A DNA stretch of 64,000 nucleotides, taken from Prinsepia uniflora (Eukaryota > Streptophyta > Magnoliopsida > Rosales > Rosaceae). Where the stretch lies: assembly GCA_032719365.1 (NCBI GenBank), contig CM064868.1, forward strand, positions 69,165,538 to 69,229,537, read 5' to 3'. A program made the position numbers and the translations under genes. Positions 22,575 through 33,293 of this stretch are shown here, one piece after another. How positions within the stretch are numbered: position 1 is the first letter of the stretch; each line of letters begins with the position of its first letter. The notes beneath the pieces are model-generated. The model worked only from the letters and a program-made list of their open reading frames with translations. It did not search any database and was not told the DNA's origin.

Positions 22575-25500
22575 TGTAACGACCCGTCCCAAATTCCTAG
22601 ATTAGATTAGTGACTAATCACGATTAGTGAGGTTAATCCGTGATCAGTTGGGCGAAATAGGACGAACGATGCGAAATGACCGTTTTGCCTCTGATCGTGG
22701 CAAAACGTTGACTTTTCAATCGGGGGGTCAAATGGACTTTGACCGATGACCGTGACGTAGTTCGTGACGTCACGAGTTCATAGACAGGTGGCACGTTCAA
22801 TTCCGACGTTCGTGGAGGAAGTTATGACGTTCGGAAGTCTAGGGGCATTTTGGTAATTTTGGTTAAATGGGGGTCAAAAATTGACTTTTTGACCGGGAGG
22901 TCCGATGGCCGAGGGCCAAAGACCGTTACGTAGATAAAGACGATACGAATCCATAGGCAGGAGGCACTCTGAAATCGAACTTCAAACGGGAGAGTTATGG
23001 GTCACGGAAGTTCGATTTCACTATGCACGAACTTCGAGACAGGGACGATTTGGTGAAATCTGATTGGGCAGATATTTTGGTGGGTCCCATGGATGAGTGA
23101 CAAGTGTCACTCATCCTATTGGCTAACTCCCCCAAAATGTGGATCTACATAATTAATTAATATTATTTAATTAATTTTATAATCAAATCCACCAACCATT
23201 AATCCTAACCATCCATTTCAACTCATCTTTAAATCCTCACCCTCCATTTCTCTTCTCTCATCAGCTATCATCTCCTTCTTCTTTGTTTCCTCACACCCGA
23301 AACCCCCCCCCCCCCCCCTTCACCATTTTCTCCATTTTCTTCAAAACACAAACACACATATTTCCCACCTCCATCACTCATCTTGTGAGTGTGCTACAAT
23401 GAATATGACCGTGAGGAAGTGGTGAGAGGCTGAGGATGGCAAGCCACGGCCAGGGACGGCGGTGGCCACGGCGGGGAGTCGAACCCGTGAGGTAAGAAAA
23501 TGTTCAAAAATTCGAAATTGGATTTTAATGGTTTTTACTCGATTCCATTAATTGGGTAAGGTTTCTAGGGATCCCAGGAGATGAATGAGATTGGTTTCGA
23601 GGCGTTGGACGGCTTGGAACAGCCGTGAACGGCGGGAGAAGTCACGGCCGCCATGGCTGGAATGAAGGTACGGGTTTTCGATGTTTTTTCTTCCGTTTTA
23701 AGTCATAGGACGGTAGGTTAGGTTGAGACGAAGAGAATGGGACAAACGGGGAGTGTTTTGGTGGCGGGAGCTGGGAGAACCGGCCGGGTCAAGCCACGGG
23801 TCACGGCGACCCGGTTACTGGTATTCGGGTCGACCCGCGGGAGGACAGAGATGACAGGTGATGTCATCCTGCTGACGTCATCATGTCAGGGATGACGTCA
23901 GCATTGTCAGATCTGACAATGTCAGCTGACATGTCAGAAAATGGGCCAATAGGAGTGCGACACGTGTCACATGTCAGTGCACAGTCAGCACTGACATGTC
24001 AGTGACGTGGCCCAATCAGGGGCTGACACGTGGCACTGACGTGGACCAGTGCCGTGATGACACGTGGCACATGTCAGACTGCCACGTGGCACTGACAGCA
24101 CAGTGACGTGGACCAATGGGAGCATGACACGTGGCACCTGTCAGACTGCCACGTGGCACTGACAGCACAGTGACGTGGACCAATGGGAGCATGACACGTG
24201 GCACCTGTCAGAGTCTGACATGTCAGACCTGACAGCTGTCAGATGACGTCATGCTGATGGTTGTGATTAGTCACGGATTAGCCTAGTATCGTACACCGTC
24301 TCGATATGTTTCGGGGCATCGGAAGGTTTAGGTTCGGTTTTAAAAATAGTTAAAAATACGGAAAAATTACGGGGCTTTGGTAGGAGGTTAATTAAGTAGT
24401 TAGTAACCTTCTATTACGATTTGGACAGATTTGGGAGTCCCGGTGATGGTGATCGGCTCGGGGAGCCGTATGGCACGCAAATCGAGGCGGCAGCTCGGAC
24501 GGTCTGTGAGTGGACCTTGTTTTCTAAATTGGTGCATGCATAAATGTTTATTATATGTTTTAAATGCTTGTTTGTAATGCCATGGGTGCATTTGTATGTG
24601 GTTACATATAAGCACGTATTTCGAGGTTTCGGCCTTAAAACGGTGCTTATACGGGTCTGTATTTCTGTATTGATTTAAATGAACTGGATTTGAATTTCAA
24701 AAGGATAAACTCGGGTATGAGACCCATTTGGTTTTGTCTCGGGCATATGACCTCAGATATCGGGCACGGTGCCCAACTGATGTCCACCTTAAATGGATTT
24801 CTCGGTTCATGACGGTTTATGGGAACCGGCATGAACTCTTAATATGGTATCATGGTTCATGACGGTTTATGGGAACCGGCATGAACCCTTGTTGGTCATT
24901 ACGGTACATGACGGTTTATGGGAACCGACATGTTACCTGGTTATGTTATTACGGTACATGACGGTTTATGGGAACCGGCATGTTACCTTGGCTATGGATA
25001 TTATGGATCATGACGGTTCAGGGGAACCGGGCATGGATATTATGTTATGTATATATATGTTCATCTACCTTCCTTTACTTCTATTATCTCCTCCGGGGAG
25101 GGTCGTTGGCCTGGGTGGACTCCAGAGTAGTCACGGAGCACCGACTGAGTGGAGTCACCCCCCAGTTGGGTTCCTTACTCTCAGGAAGGCTATGGTTACT
25201 ATTACCTCGGGTAGGGTCAGTGGTCTGCGGACATTGACCTTGACTTTGAGAAGACTCGGATTGAGACCCGGGTAGCACGCGCTTATCTTTGGATACCGTG
25301 ACAGGATTGGTTGTGTGACTTATATATGTATGTGATGATATATGATATATGATATGTGGTGTGCACAGGTGTGCACAGGATTTGAGCAGTGGCTCGTGTA
25401 CTTGGTTTCTTTATGGTTTGGGGCCGAGTCCCTTATGGATTTGGGCAGTGGCCCGTATGGCCGTTTTCATTGTGGTCCTTTCGACCTTGGTTTATATCTG

Positions 25501-25836
25501 CTTTGGGCTTAGTCCCACATATGGTTTGTTTTGGATAAATGGTTTTCGAATGCATGCATGCTTTTTAGTGGAGGGTACAAATGTCTTCTTATGAAATGTT
25601 TTTATAAACTCTTGTTTTGTCCACTCACAGTTTTTAATGTTTTGACTGCCCTTCAGGTTGACATCGGATGTGGACTGTAGCAGAGACCGAGATATCACAT
25701 GCCTCCTCCGGATCCTGGCGTACTCTGATAGCCCGGGAGGGAAAAGGTCGGAAATATCCCTTGTCTGACACTTCGTGTCAGACGGGAGCAGGGTCATCCC
25801 GCACTAATCCCGGGGGGATTGGGATGGGTCCTGTCA
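22575..25836 (+). mobile_element. Solo LTR of family R, 3262 bp, TSD CCCAG
   Basis: Begins TGTAACGACCCGTCCC and ends GGGTCCTGTCA, with perfect 5-bp repeats CCCAG at 22570-22574 and 25837-25841. It sits inside the family S solo LTR. It carries the U3 palindrome (23091-23116), a run of 16 C (23303-23318), the ACGT-core cluster (23850-24260) and the LTR-end hairpin (25763-25783). Confidence 0.93.
23850..24260 (+). repeat. ACGT-core motif cluster with a 67-bp tandem duplication
   Basis: Repeated CACGTGGCAC, TGACATGTCAG and GACGTGGACCAAT motifs. The segment 24074-24140 is repeated head-to-tail at 24141-24207 with almost no differences, showing that the block expands by tandem duplication. Confidence 0.8.
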
Positions 25837-27880
25837 CCCAGGCTCAGACACATCCGAGTGGTACATCCAGGCTCAGTCGCATCTGAGAAGCTGGCTTACC
25901 ATAACAACTCACAATCATACCATCATATCCCCCAAGCTCCGGTCGACTAGGTGTTCCCCTAGCTCCGACCGTCTGGGTATCCACAATCACAATGAAAACC
26001 ATCCCGGGATTACATCCCAAAACATTTCAATCAAATCCATGACTTCAAACCAAGTCAAAACATTCTCAACCGGGCCTCAAGCCAAAATACCATTTACATG
26101 CAAATCCGTAAATCTCATTTGAAAACATTAAAATAATCCAGAAATCATTCCTGACTCATCAATTAAGTCAAAATATCCATTTTGAAACCATTTTGACTCC
26201 GGGCCTAGCCCAAAATATCATTTGCACGTTCCTCGTAAAACGTGCCCAAAATATCGATTAAAATAATCATTAAATCACAAATAATCATGCCACATCATCA
26301 GGACATCATTGCACATCAAATCATGGAATCAATCATATAAAACATTTAACTATGCATGCATATCAGTTTATAAAACAAACATCAACTCACACACCGTCCA
26401 AACCGCTCGCTTTCCGAGCTGCACGCGTTTCCGTAATTTCTGACATTTTCCAGGAATCTCGAATCCTGTCCAAAATTATTACTTAGGGTCACCAATGACT
26501 CAATTAACATCATACTAATTTCCCATAATTTTCCGGGAATTAAATATTAATTAAACATGTAACATAAACCTTCGGACCCTCGAAACAATATCGAAACGGT
26601 ATCCAATTAACTCGAAACCAACGCCAAAATATTCGTTACATTGCATAGAATAAAAGTCGTATTGAAATCACCTCGAGAATCGGGCCCACGCGCCCTCACG
26701 GGCCGCCGTGAATGGTTGCGCGTGAAACTCACGCGCCTTCTACAGTGTCACCATCTTCACCCGATTCCCTGCAAACGGATCCCTGCGACCCGCCAACAGA
26801 CCCGGTTCAATGTCCATCAATTCTACACCGTTTTCAACAATTGAACGGTCCATTAGCATCGTTATAAACTCAATTTAGGTTCTGTAAACCCAATTACATC
26901 AACACTTACCTTAATCCCATCGAATCAAACTCGACCTTCGAAGAACAGCCGTACACTGTGCATTCATCATTCTCCATCGTTTTCCTTCAATTGATGCATC
27001 AGAAATCATCGTCGGGTTCTCATAAATGTCTTTCCAATTCCAATTTCATCATTCCATGTCTCAAATTCCTCGACTCAAGCTCGAATTTTCGAAGTCTTCC
27101 CCCTCTGTGTTCTAGTCCAAAACAACCCCAATTTGCGCCAATTTTGAGCTGGTCCTAGTCGAATTAATCCCAGAAGGCTAACTCCAAGGTTAATTTCACT
27201 CATAAATGTCCACAATTACAAATTCGATCCTAAGTTTTCAATTCAAGGTTTTCGGGTTTTTCTAGTTTTTCTTCTTCTCTTCTCCTCTCATTCCCACTTC
27301 TCTCTTTGTGTAAACTCATCCCACCGTCTCAGGTTTATATACTCAGCTTCATCCATCAGTTAATTGATGGAATTCAAACAAAAGGGTGGGCGAGTTTGTT
27401 TGTCCTTGTTAAGCATTCCACAAGCCACTAATCTTTCAAACATGGTGACAAGTGTCACCAAGTGACCAATCCACATCCAAAGTAGCTGAATCAGCCAGGT
27501 TAATCATCACAATTATCCCTGCTGCAAATTACCATTTTGTCCTTGCCATAACAAATTACCAAAATGCCCTTCACCTTCGCAGACCCATAACTTTCACGTC
27601 CAAACTCCGATTGACGCATGCCACCTGTCTACTGATTCAGCGTCCCGAGACCTATCCAACGGTACTTCCGGAAAGTCCAAATAAGGTCATGAACAAAAAG
27701 TCAACTTTCGACCCTTATAACCAGGGGCAAAATCGTCATTTCCTTCCAATTTTCCAAATTTTTCCTTTTTCAAATTTCCGGGTCGTCACAAGTGTCGTCT
27801 GTGGGAAACTGATTAAGTCTACCTACGCTCAAACAGATCGAGTAAACACTAGTCTGAGTTTAGACTGAGAACACACTTGT

Positions 27881-28640
27881 TTGACAGAAACATGCAAGGC
27901 GACTAGGATCTCGGCGAGATCATGCTTGGGCAAGGGCCCAGGACACCAAGAGATCCCTCTCCTAACTTTCTACATATCATCGAAAAACTCCAGAGTGACA
28001 TGGCGGAGGTTAAGTCCAAAGGTACACAGGCCGAGTCGAGATGTCAGGCACTTGACGATCGGTACACCGAGGTGGTCAAGCAACTCCGGGTCGCATAAGC
28101 CGTACTCGTCGAACACCGGTCACGTGTCGGTAAGGAAGAGGCCAACATGGTGGTGGCCGAATGCGCCGAGCGCGCTGAAAGGAATCGCCGAGCAGCTGGG
28201 AAAGAGAAAATCCATATGGCCAACGAGCCAACCAAGAAGCCCACACGGATGCTCATTATCCCGAGCAACCAACCAGGCGATATCCGAATCTACCGTGACG
28301 CTCGCGAAGCCCTAAGCTAGGGCTCCCGAAGGCATCAGTCATCTCTCGACCACCTAGTACACCGACAACAACCTCGGCGAGAGGAGAAAAGGACACCTCA
28401 CCACTGAGCCAACAACGCCGCTCGGTGGACCCGTCCAGACAATAGCCAGGGGGCTTATTCTTTGGAAGATCTCATCCCCATTCTTATCACCGAGACCGAG
28501 GACGCTGACTCTTCACAAGAGGCCGAGAGCACCGCCAAAACAGCTCGACAAGCTCTACGCATAAGCGACCAAACACGACAGGGAGAATAGCCATCAGGAT
28601 CTTCCCGCGGAGATACTGGTGGGATGCACCATGTTTGATG
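27881..28640 (+). pseudogene. Degenerate gypsy gag fragment
   Basis: Read after the primer site CGTCTGTGGGAA, this region gives an N-terminal gag-like polypeptide with LGQGPRTPRDPS followed by a charged, coiled-coil-like stretch (about 27960-28230). The best frame contains several stops and shifts, so it is dead. The element breaks off near 28640, where unrelated sequence begins. Assignment to gag rests on position after the LTR and primer site and on composition, not on a diagnostic motif. Confidence 0.55.
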
Positions 28641-28778
28641 GGATTGTGTCATTGCGTTTTTGTTGAGTTAAGGGTCAAACAGAGTTTTGGTGGGATTGGT
28701 CGGTCTTATCAGGTTGATCAAATTAGGTATGAACAATCCTTAATACACAAATATTGAACATAACAACAAAACCCATTT

Positions 28779-29465
28779 TTGATTTCTTTAGAGCAACAAC
28801 TAAATTGGGACAATAATATTGATGGTAGATACGAAAACGGCGACAACTTTCAGATGTTTCTACACTTCTACTCCATACCCTCCAACCCCTGACCTTCTCA
28901 ACCTCTTTAGCTTTCCCGGATGCTCACCATCCTCTGTTCTTCAAAATTCATTCATTAAATACCATCACAAACCCCAACCAGAAAGCCTCCAATTTTGCCA
29001 TTGAGCGCCAAAGGAGAGTCCAATTGAATGCCAAATATGCTGCCTTGTAGAATTTGGTTCAAATCTAACAAAGGTATGCAAATGGTTAAACCCTTCACAA
29101 TTTCTGAAAACCTTCATCATAATCCCACCAATATATGGTTTTAAATTTGATTTATTTTATGAGAAAAATGCGTAATTTGATTCATTTAGATATGCCAAAT
29201 TGTTTTTTGTTTATGGGTTAATTAATGAACATATTTTTGTCAATGTTTGTGTTTGGGGAACAACTGGAGCAAAAGCTGAAAGGGCATCAATTGTTGGAGA
29301 TGCAATTGATTACAAGAAGCAGCTTCTAGGACAGTGGAAGAGCTGAAATTGCTGGTGGAGAATACTGAGTAAGATGGTGTCAATTAATCTTAAATAATTA
29401 GTCTTTGTGTTTCCTTCATGGTCACACGAATGGTGTGATTTTGATTTGGTTGGGTCTTCTTTGTT
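28779..29465 (+). pseudogene. Truncated bHLH pseudogene between genes 1 and 2
   Basis: Closely similar to bHLH gene 2 in pieces. It starts at the point matching 33674 of gene 2 (no N-terminus) and keeps the PPTPDLLNLFS segment. It then has an internal deletion of about 340 bases that joins the middle of exon 2 to the basic region (ERQRRVQLNAKYAAL). After that come a TAG stop at 29048-29050, the intron, a frameshifted helix 2, loss of most of exon 3, and a trace of exon 4 (GGGTCTTCTTTG at 29453). Because the introns are kept, it arose by DNA duplication rather than retroposition. It cannot encode a working factor. Confidence 0.88.
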
Positions 29466-32400
29466 GTTTCTTTATTAATTTTAAATGCCACTTTTTAATA
29501 AGATTCATTAACTTGGCTCAAATATCTGCTAATTTCATTCTGGATTGTAACGCTTTTCACAAACATTATCACTCGATCAGTTGTGTTCATATTTTACAAC
29601 CATTATTGTTTATGAAAGTAATAAAGAAATAGCTATTAATATATATATATATATATATATGAAAGTCTTAGGTGAAATTATATTTGTATACCATATTAAT
29701 TTAATATTTCCATGAATATACCATTTAAAATTAGTCTTTCAATTTCCTATAAAATTATAATTGAATACACCCTCGTAATAGATATCAAACTCGTCATCTT
29801 GTAGGTACTAGTGGAAAGGCAATACCCCTAGAGCGTAGTGCTGGTTGGTGTAATATTAATGAATTGAAAGTTAGAAACTTAGTGTATTGACAATATTGGC
29901 TTTGATTTTAATGGAAAAATTATCAAAATTAACATTAAAAATGAAATTGATGTGTAAAGTAAGAGAATGAAGATGATATATATATTGCTCTTTTTAAAAT
30001 GGTATGGATAGTTGCCATCACGGTAGTCCACTATTTCAAAAATAAAAAAGACTTACACCTGCGTTTCAATGTATTTTTAGCCGCAAAAAATAATAAGATG
30101 AAATAATATATATATATATATATAAACTAAACGCGATAAAATGCTAAACAAAGATCTCATTATAGGCACTATATCAATCAATATCATTCGAAGAAAAAAA
30201 ATACAAAATTTCATTAATAGAATAAAAAAATAAAGTAAAGAAAAGTTTGAAATAAACATTGGTAAATATTTTTGGTGATTAGGCTCGTTATTTATCTGAG
30301 CAATTTAGAGAGAATAATATACAAAATAATATAACTTAAATACCCTAACTATCATTGAGGCTATTAATACCCACATAGCTAATATTTGCAATTCTATAAA
30401 AAGGAAAAGCTAATACAACCAATATGATATAAGAGCCGCTAGATTTATTTGTACATAACAAACAAAAAACAAACAAACAAAATGTACAAACAGGGACAGC
30501 CCAAGGTAGACAAGGCTTTTCCTTGGTCACATTTTAAAAAATACCTCATTTATCTAGTTCAATACTTATATGTGTGTATATAAATATATATATAGATATA
30601 ATTAATTAAAAAGAAATAAAATTTATCCAAAAGAAAACTTTTATATTGGGTTATTCACATGCAAATGTCGGGGGCCTCAAAAAATATTTATTTTTCTTTC
30701 ATTTTCTTCCATTTTGATCCATATATTCTAGATGCCTAGATTCTACTCTTCTTGTCAATTTATATATTCTAATATTTTAATAGTTTTTTTTTTTTTTATA
30801 AATCTCCTTCCCAAATTTCAACCTCTAGTTTTTATAATTTATTCTATCTAAAAGAATGATTCAATTTAAACTTGAGATCCCTTCATTTTGTTAGAATTAT
30901 TTTTATAGTTATATTTATTGAGAAAAAAAGTATAATGACACATTTGATTTTCTAGGTTAATTTACTTTATTTTTTTAATCAAAATTGTTATTTTATTTCT
31001 GTAAAAAGCAATTGATATTCTTCCAAAACTATCAAGCAAGTGAAGTACTAACATGCAATTTTTTATTAAGTAGAATTTATAAATGATGTTTCAAACTAAA
31101 TTAATTAAAATATATATTATTTATTTGTATTTAAATATTAAGCTACAAAGCCTCATTTGTATTTTTTGTCTTAGGCCTCCATTTGGCTTGGTACTGCCAT
31201 CGGTACAAATGAGTCACTTTCATCGTTGTTACTGTATATCACTACCTATGTCGTTGCATATTGCTACAGTTGTCTCTACATATCACTTGATGAGTTAAAA
31301 GGAAAAATATTAACCAAAATATTTATATTTAAATATTAAGTTAAAAAGCCTCATTTGTATTTTTTGTTTTAGGCCTCCATTTGGTTTGGGACGGCCCTCG
31401 GTACAAATGAGTCACTTTCATCGTTGTTACTGCATATCACTACCTATGTCGTTGTATATTGCTACAGTTGTCTCTACCTATCACTTGATGAGTTAAAACG
31501 AGTCGTAGCCACAACTTATTATAATATATTCTTTAAAAAAATACCCCCTTCTCTAAAACTCACCTTGCAAATTTTTTTTTTCTTCTAATAATCCTTGATT
31601 AGCTTTCGTTTGCATGGTCATTCAAGTCTGAAACCAAATTACTGAATTTTTTTTGCGCATAATTATAAATTAGTCCAATTTTTAAGCCTAATTTATAAAT
31701 TAGTCCACTTAACATATAAAATAGCTCATTTACTGTTTTTTTAGATTTTTACTGTGTTCTTTTTATGATTTTGTTTTTTAAAGTTTTTAAATACCTTTTA
31801 CACCATTTTTTTTCAGATACGGATGAAAAGCTTTCAAATTTTAAATATTATTATTTTATATTTATTTTTCAAAATTAATTAAATTAAGATAATTCAAACT
31901 AAATTTCAGAGGATTTATTTTATATTTGTTTTATCTGATCACATCTGATACTTTTGAAAGAGTCAGAGAGTTACATGTTAGCTATTTATCTTATTACTTT
32001 TCGTAGGTAAATTAATAAGAATCTGTTTATTTTGAGAAAGGTATATTAAAAAATTATATACCTATTATGATATAATTAGAATTTCTATATATATAGGTAT
32101 ATTATTTATACGGAAGAGTTAAATATGTAATATTATTTAATTTATCTGTAAGTTTATAATCAGATATTGGTAGGTACGTAAATATAATATATAATGACAT
32201 ATAAGTAATTATTTAACGGTTAAAAAGAAACATATAATTTGACAAATAATAATAAAAAAAAATTATTTATTTTTTACTGTCTCTATTTATTATAATAAAT
32301 TAATTTATAAATTGAACTAAAAAATTAGACATATTTATAATTATCCTTGTTTTTTATTATTATTAGAATGAGATTTCGACATCTGGATGTTCTTGCTAAA

Positions 32401-32635
32401 ATGGTATGCAGTTTGCAAAATAGGGTTAGTTTGGGTTAGCGGTTTGCATGGGGATGGTGAGAGGTGGGGCCCACAATATCTGTAACTGCTAGTTGTAGGA
32501 GAAAAAAAAAATACAAGCCCTACCTAAATGCGCTCTTGCCAGAATAAACACGTTTTGCATGAATCTAATCAAAGTTCAAACAGCCATAAAGAGTTAGCGC
32601 TAAACATTTTACTCCTTAAAATCCCAAATATTTTA
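29466..32635. other. AT-rich intergenic DNA between the bHLH copies
   Basis: No gene is recognised over about 3.2 kb. It contains TA microsatellites (29639-29660 and near 30107-30125), several poly-A or poly-T runs, and one tandem duplication (31129-31498). Confidence 0.6.
31129..31498 (+). repeat. 198-bp tandem duplication
   Basis: The segment beginning ATTTAAATATTAAG at 31129 is repeated from 31327 with few differences; the second copy ends about 31498. Both contain AGGCCTCCATTTGG and CATCGTTGTTACTG. The unit is non-coding; the GGCCTCCATTTGG motif resembles a transposon end, but no TSD was found. Confidence 0.8.
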
Positions 32636-33006
32636 GTTTGTGGAGAGTGGCCGCGTCGTTTTACTGTCAAACGATTTCTTTAATCGATTTCACCATTTTC
32701 TCATTAATGACAAACAAGAATAACTATCACTACAAGTCACCAAAATTATGAAAGGGTGAAAGAAGGAAGGAAGACTGGTGAGGGTCTGCAAGTGCAAAAA
32801 TCAGGCAAGCAGAATCAAGAATTTCAGAAAAGGGAGACGTCCCTCACACCTATGGGAATCTCAGTAACAATTCCCAGCTGTGGCTCTGCTCCTTTGCTTG
32901 CTGTGGCAAAATTGTAATAAAACCTGATTCATAAAAACAGAGAGACTTCTCTCTTCCCTCACTTTTTGCAGTTTCAGTCCTTTCTCTCTCTCCCTCTCAT
33001 ATAAAT
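32636..33006 (+). promoter_or_regulatory. Promoter of bHLH gene 2, with TATA box at 33000-33006
   Basis: TATAAAT at 33000 lies in the same CT-rich context as in gene 1. The upstream block matches 15757-16097 in order and spacing with modest substitution, so it was copied together with the gene. Confidence 0.6.
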
Positions 33007-33097
33007 TCTTTCTCTCTATCTCTCTCCACCAGTTGTTAATTTGGTGAACAAAGCTGCTCTGATTTTGGGGCTCCATCTACCAATCTCCCTATAAAAG

Positions 33098-33224
33098 GTT
33101 TGAGAATTGTTTTTTTTTTTTGTACTAATTATTTTCCATGCTTCTTCTGTTTCTTTCTTCTTATGTATGGGCTTATGTTATGGTTGTTAATTTTGATCAC
33201 CTGGTGTATGTGGAAATGCTGCAG
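33098..33224 (+). other. Intron in the 5' leader of bHLH gene 2
   Basis: Donor AAAAG/GTTTGA and acceptor GCTGCAG, matching the leader intron of gene 1 (127 versus 125 bases). Confidence 0.65.
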
Positions 33225-33293
33225 AGAAACAAAGAGACCCATAAAAGGAGAGGCAAAAGCCTGCAGGACAAGTTAAAGATTGCTGGTGCAAAA

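Larger units (their letters stand above)
21952..27790 (-). mobile_element. Solo LTR of family S, reverse orientation, itself interrupted
   Basis: On the minus strand it begins TGTGACGACCCGG (right end 27790) and ends GGGTCCTGTCA (left end 21952). The flanks are GGTGT (21947-21951) and AGTGT (27791-27795), a TSD with one mismatch. It lies within the primer-site region of the element starting at 21457. Without the nested insert at 22575-25836 it is about 2.57 kb, close to the family S copy at 52679-55489. Confidence 0.85.

Noticed and set aside
24844..25275. 143-residue frame with repeated TVYGNRH
   Set aside because: It results from the repeated CATGACGGTTTATGGGAACC lines within the R LTR; other LTR copies do not keep the frame.
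29639..29660. TA dinucleotide run as a regulatory or structural element
   Set aside because: Simple microsatellite, common in AT-rich plant intergenic DNA.
32861..33076. Minus-strand frames opposite the bHLH promoters (15803-16051 and 32861-33076)
   Set aside because: They are antisense to the CT-rich promoter and leader; the peptides are of low complexity and not conserved in length.
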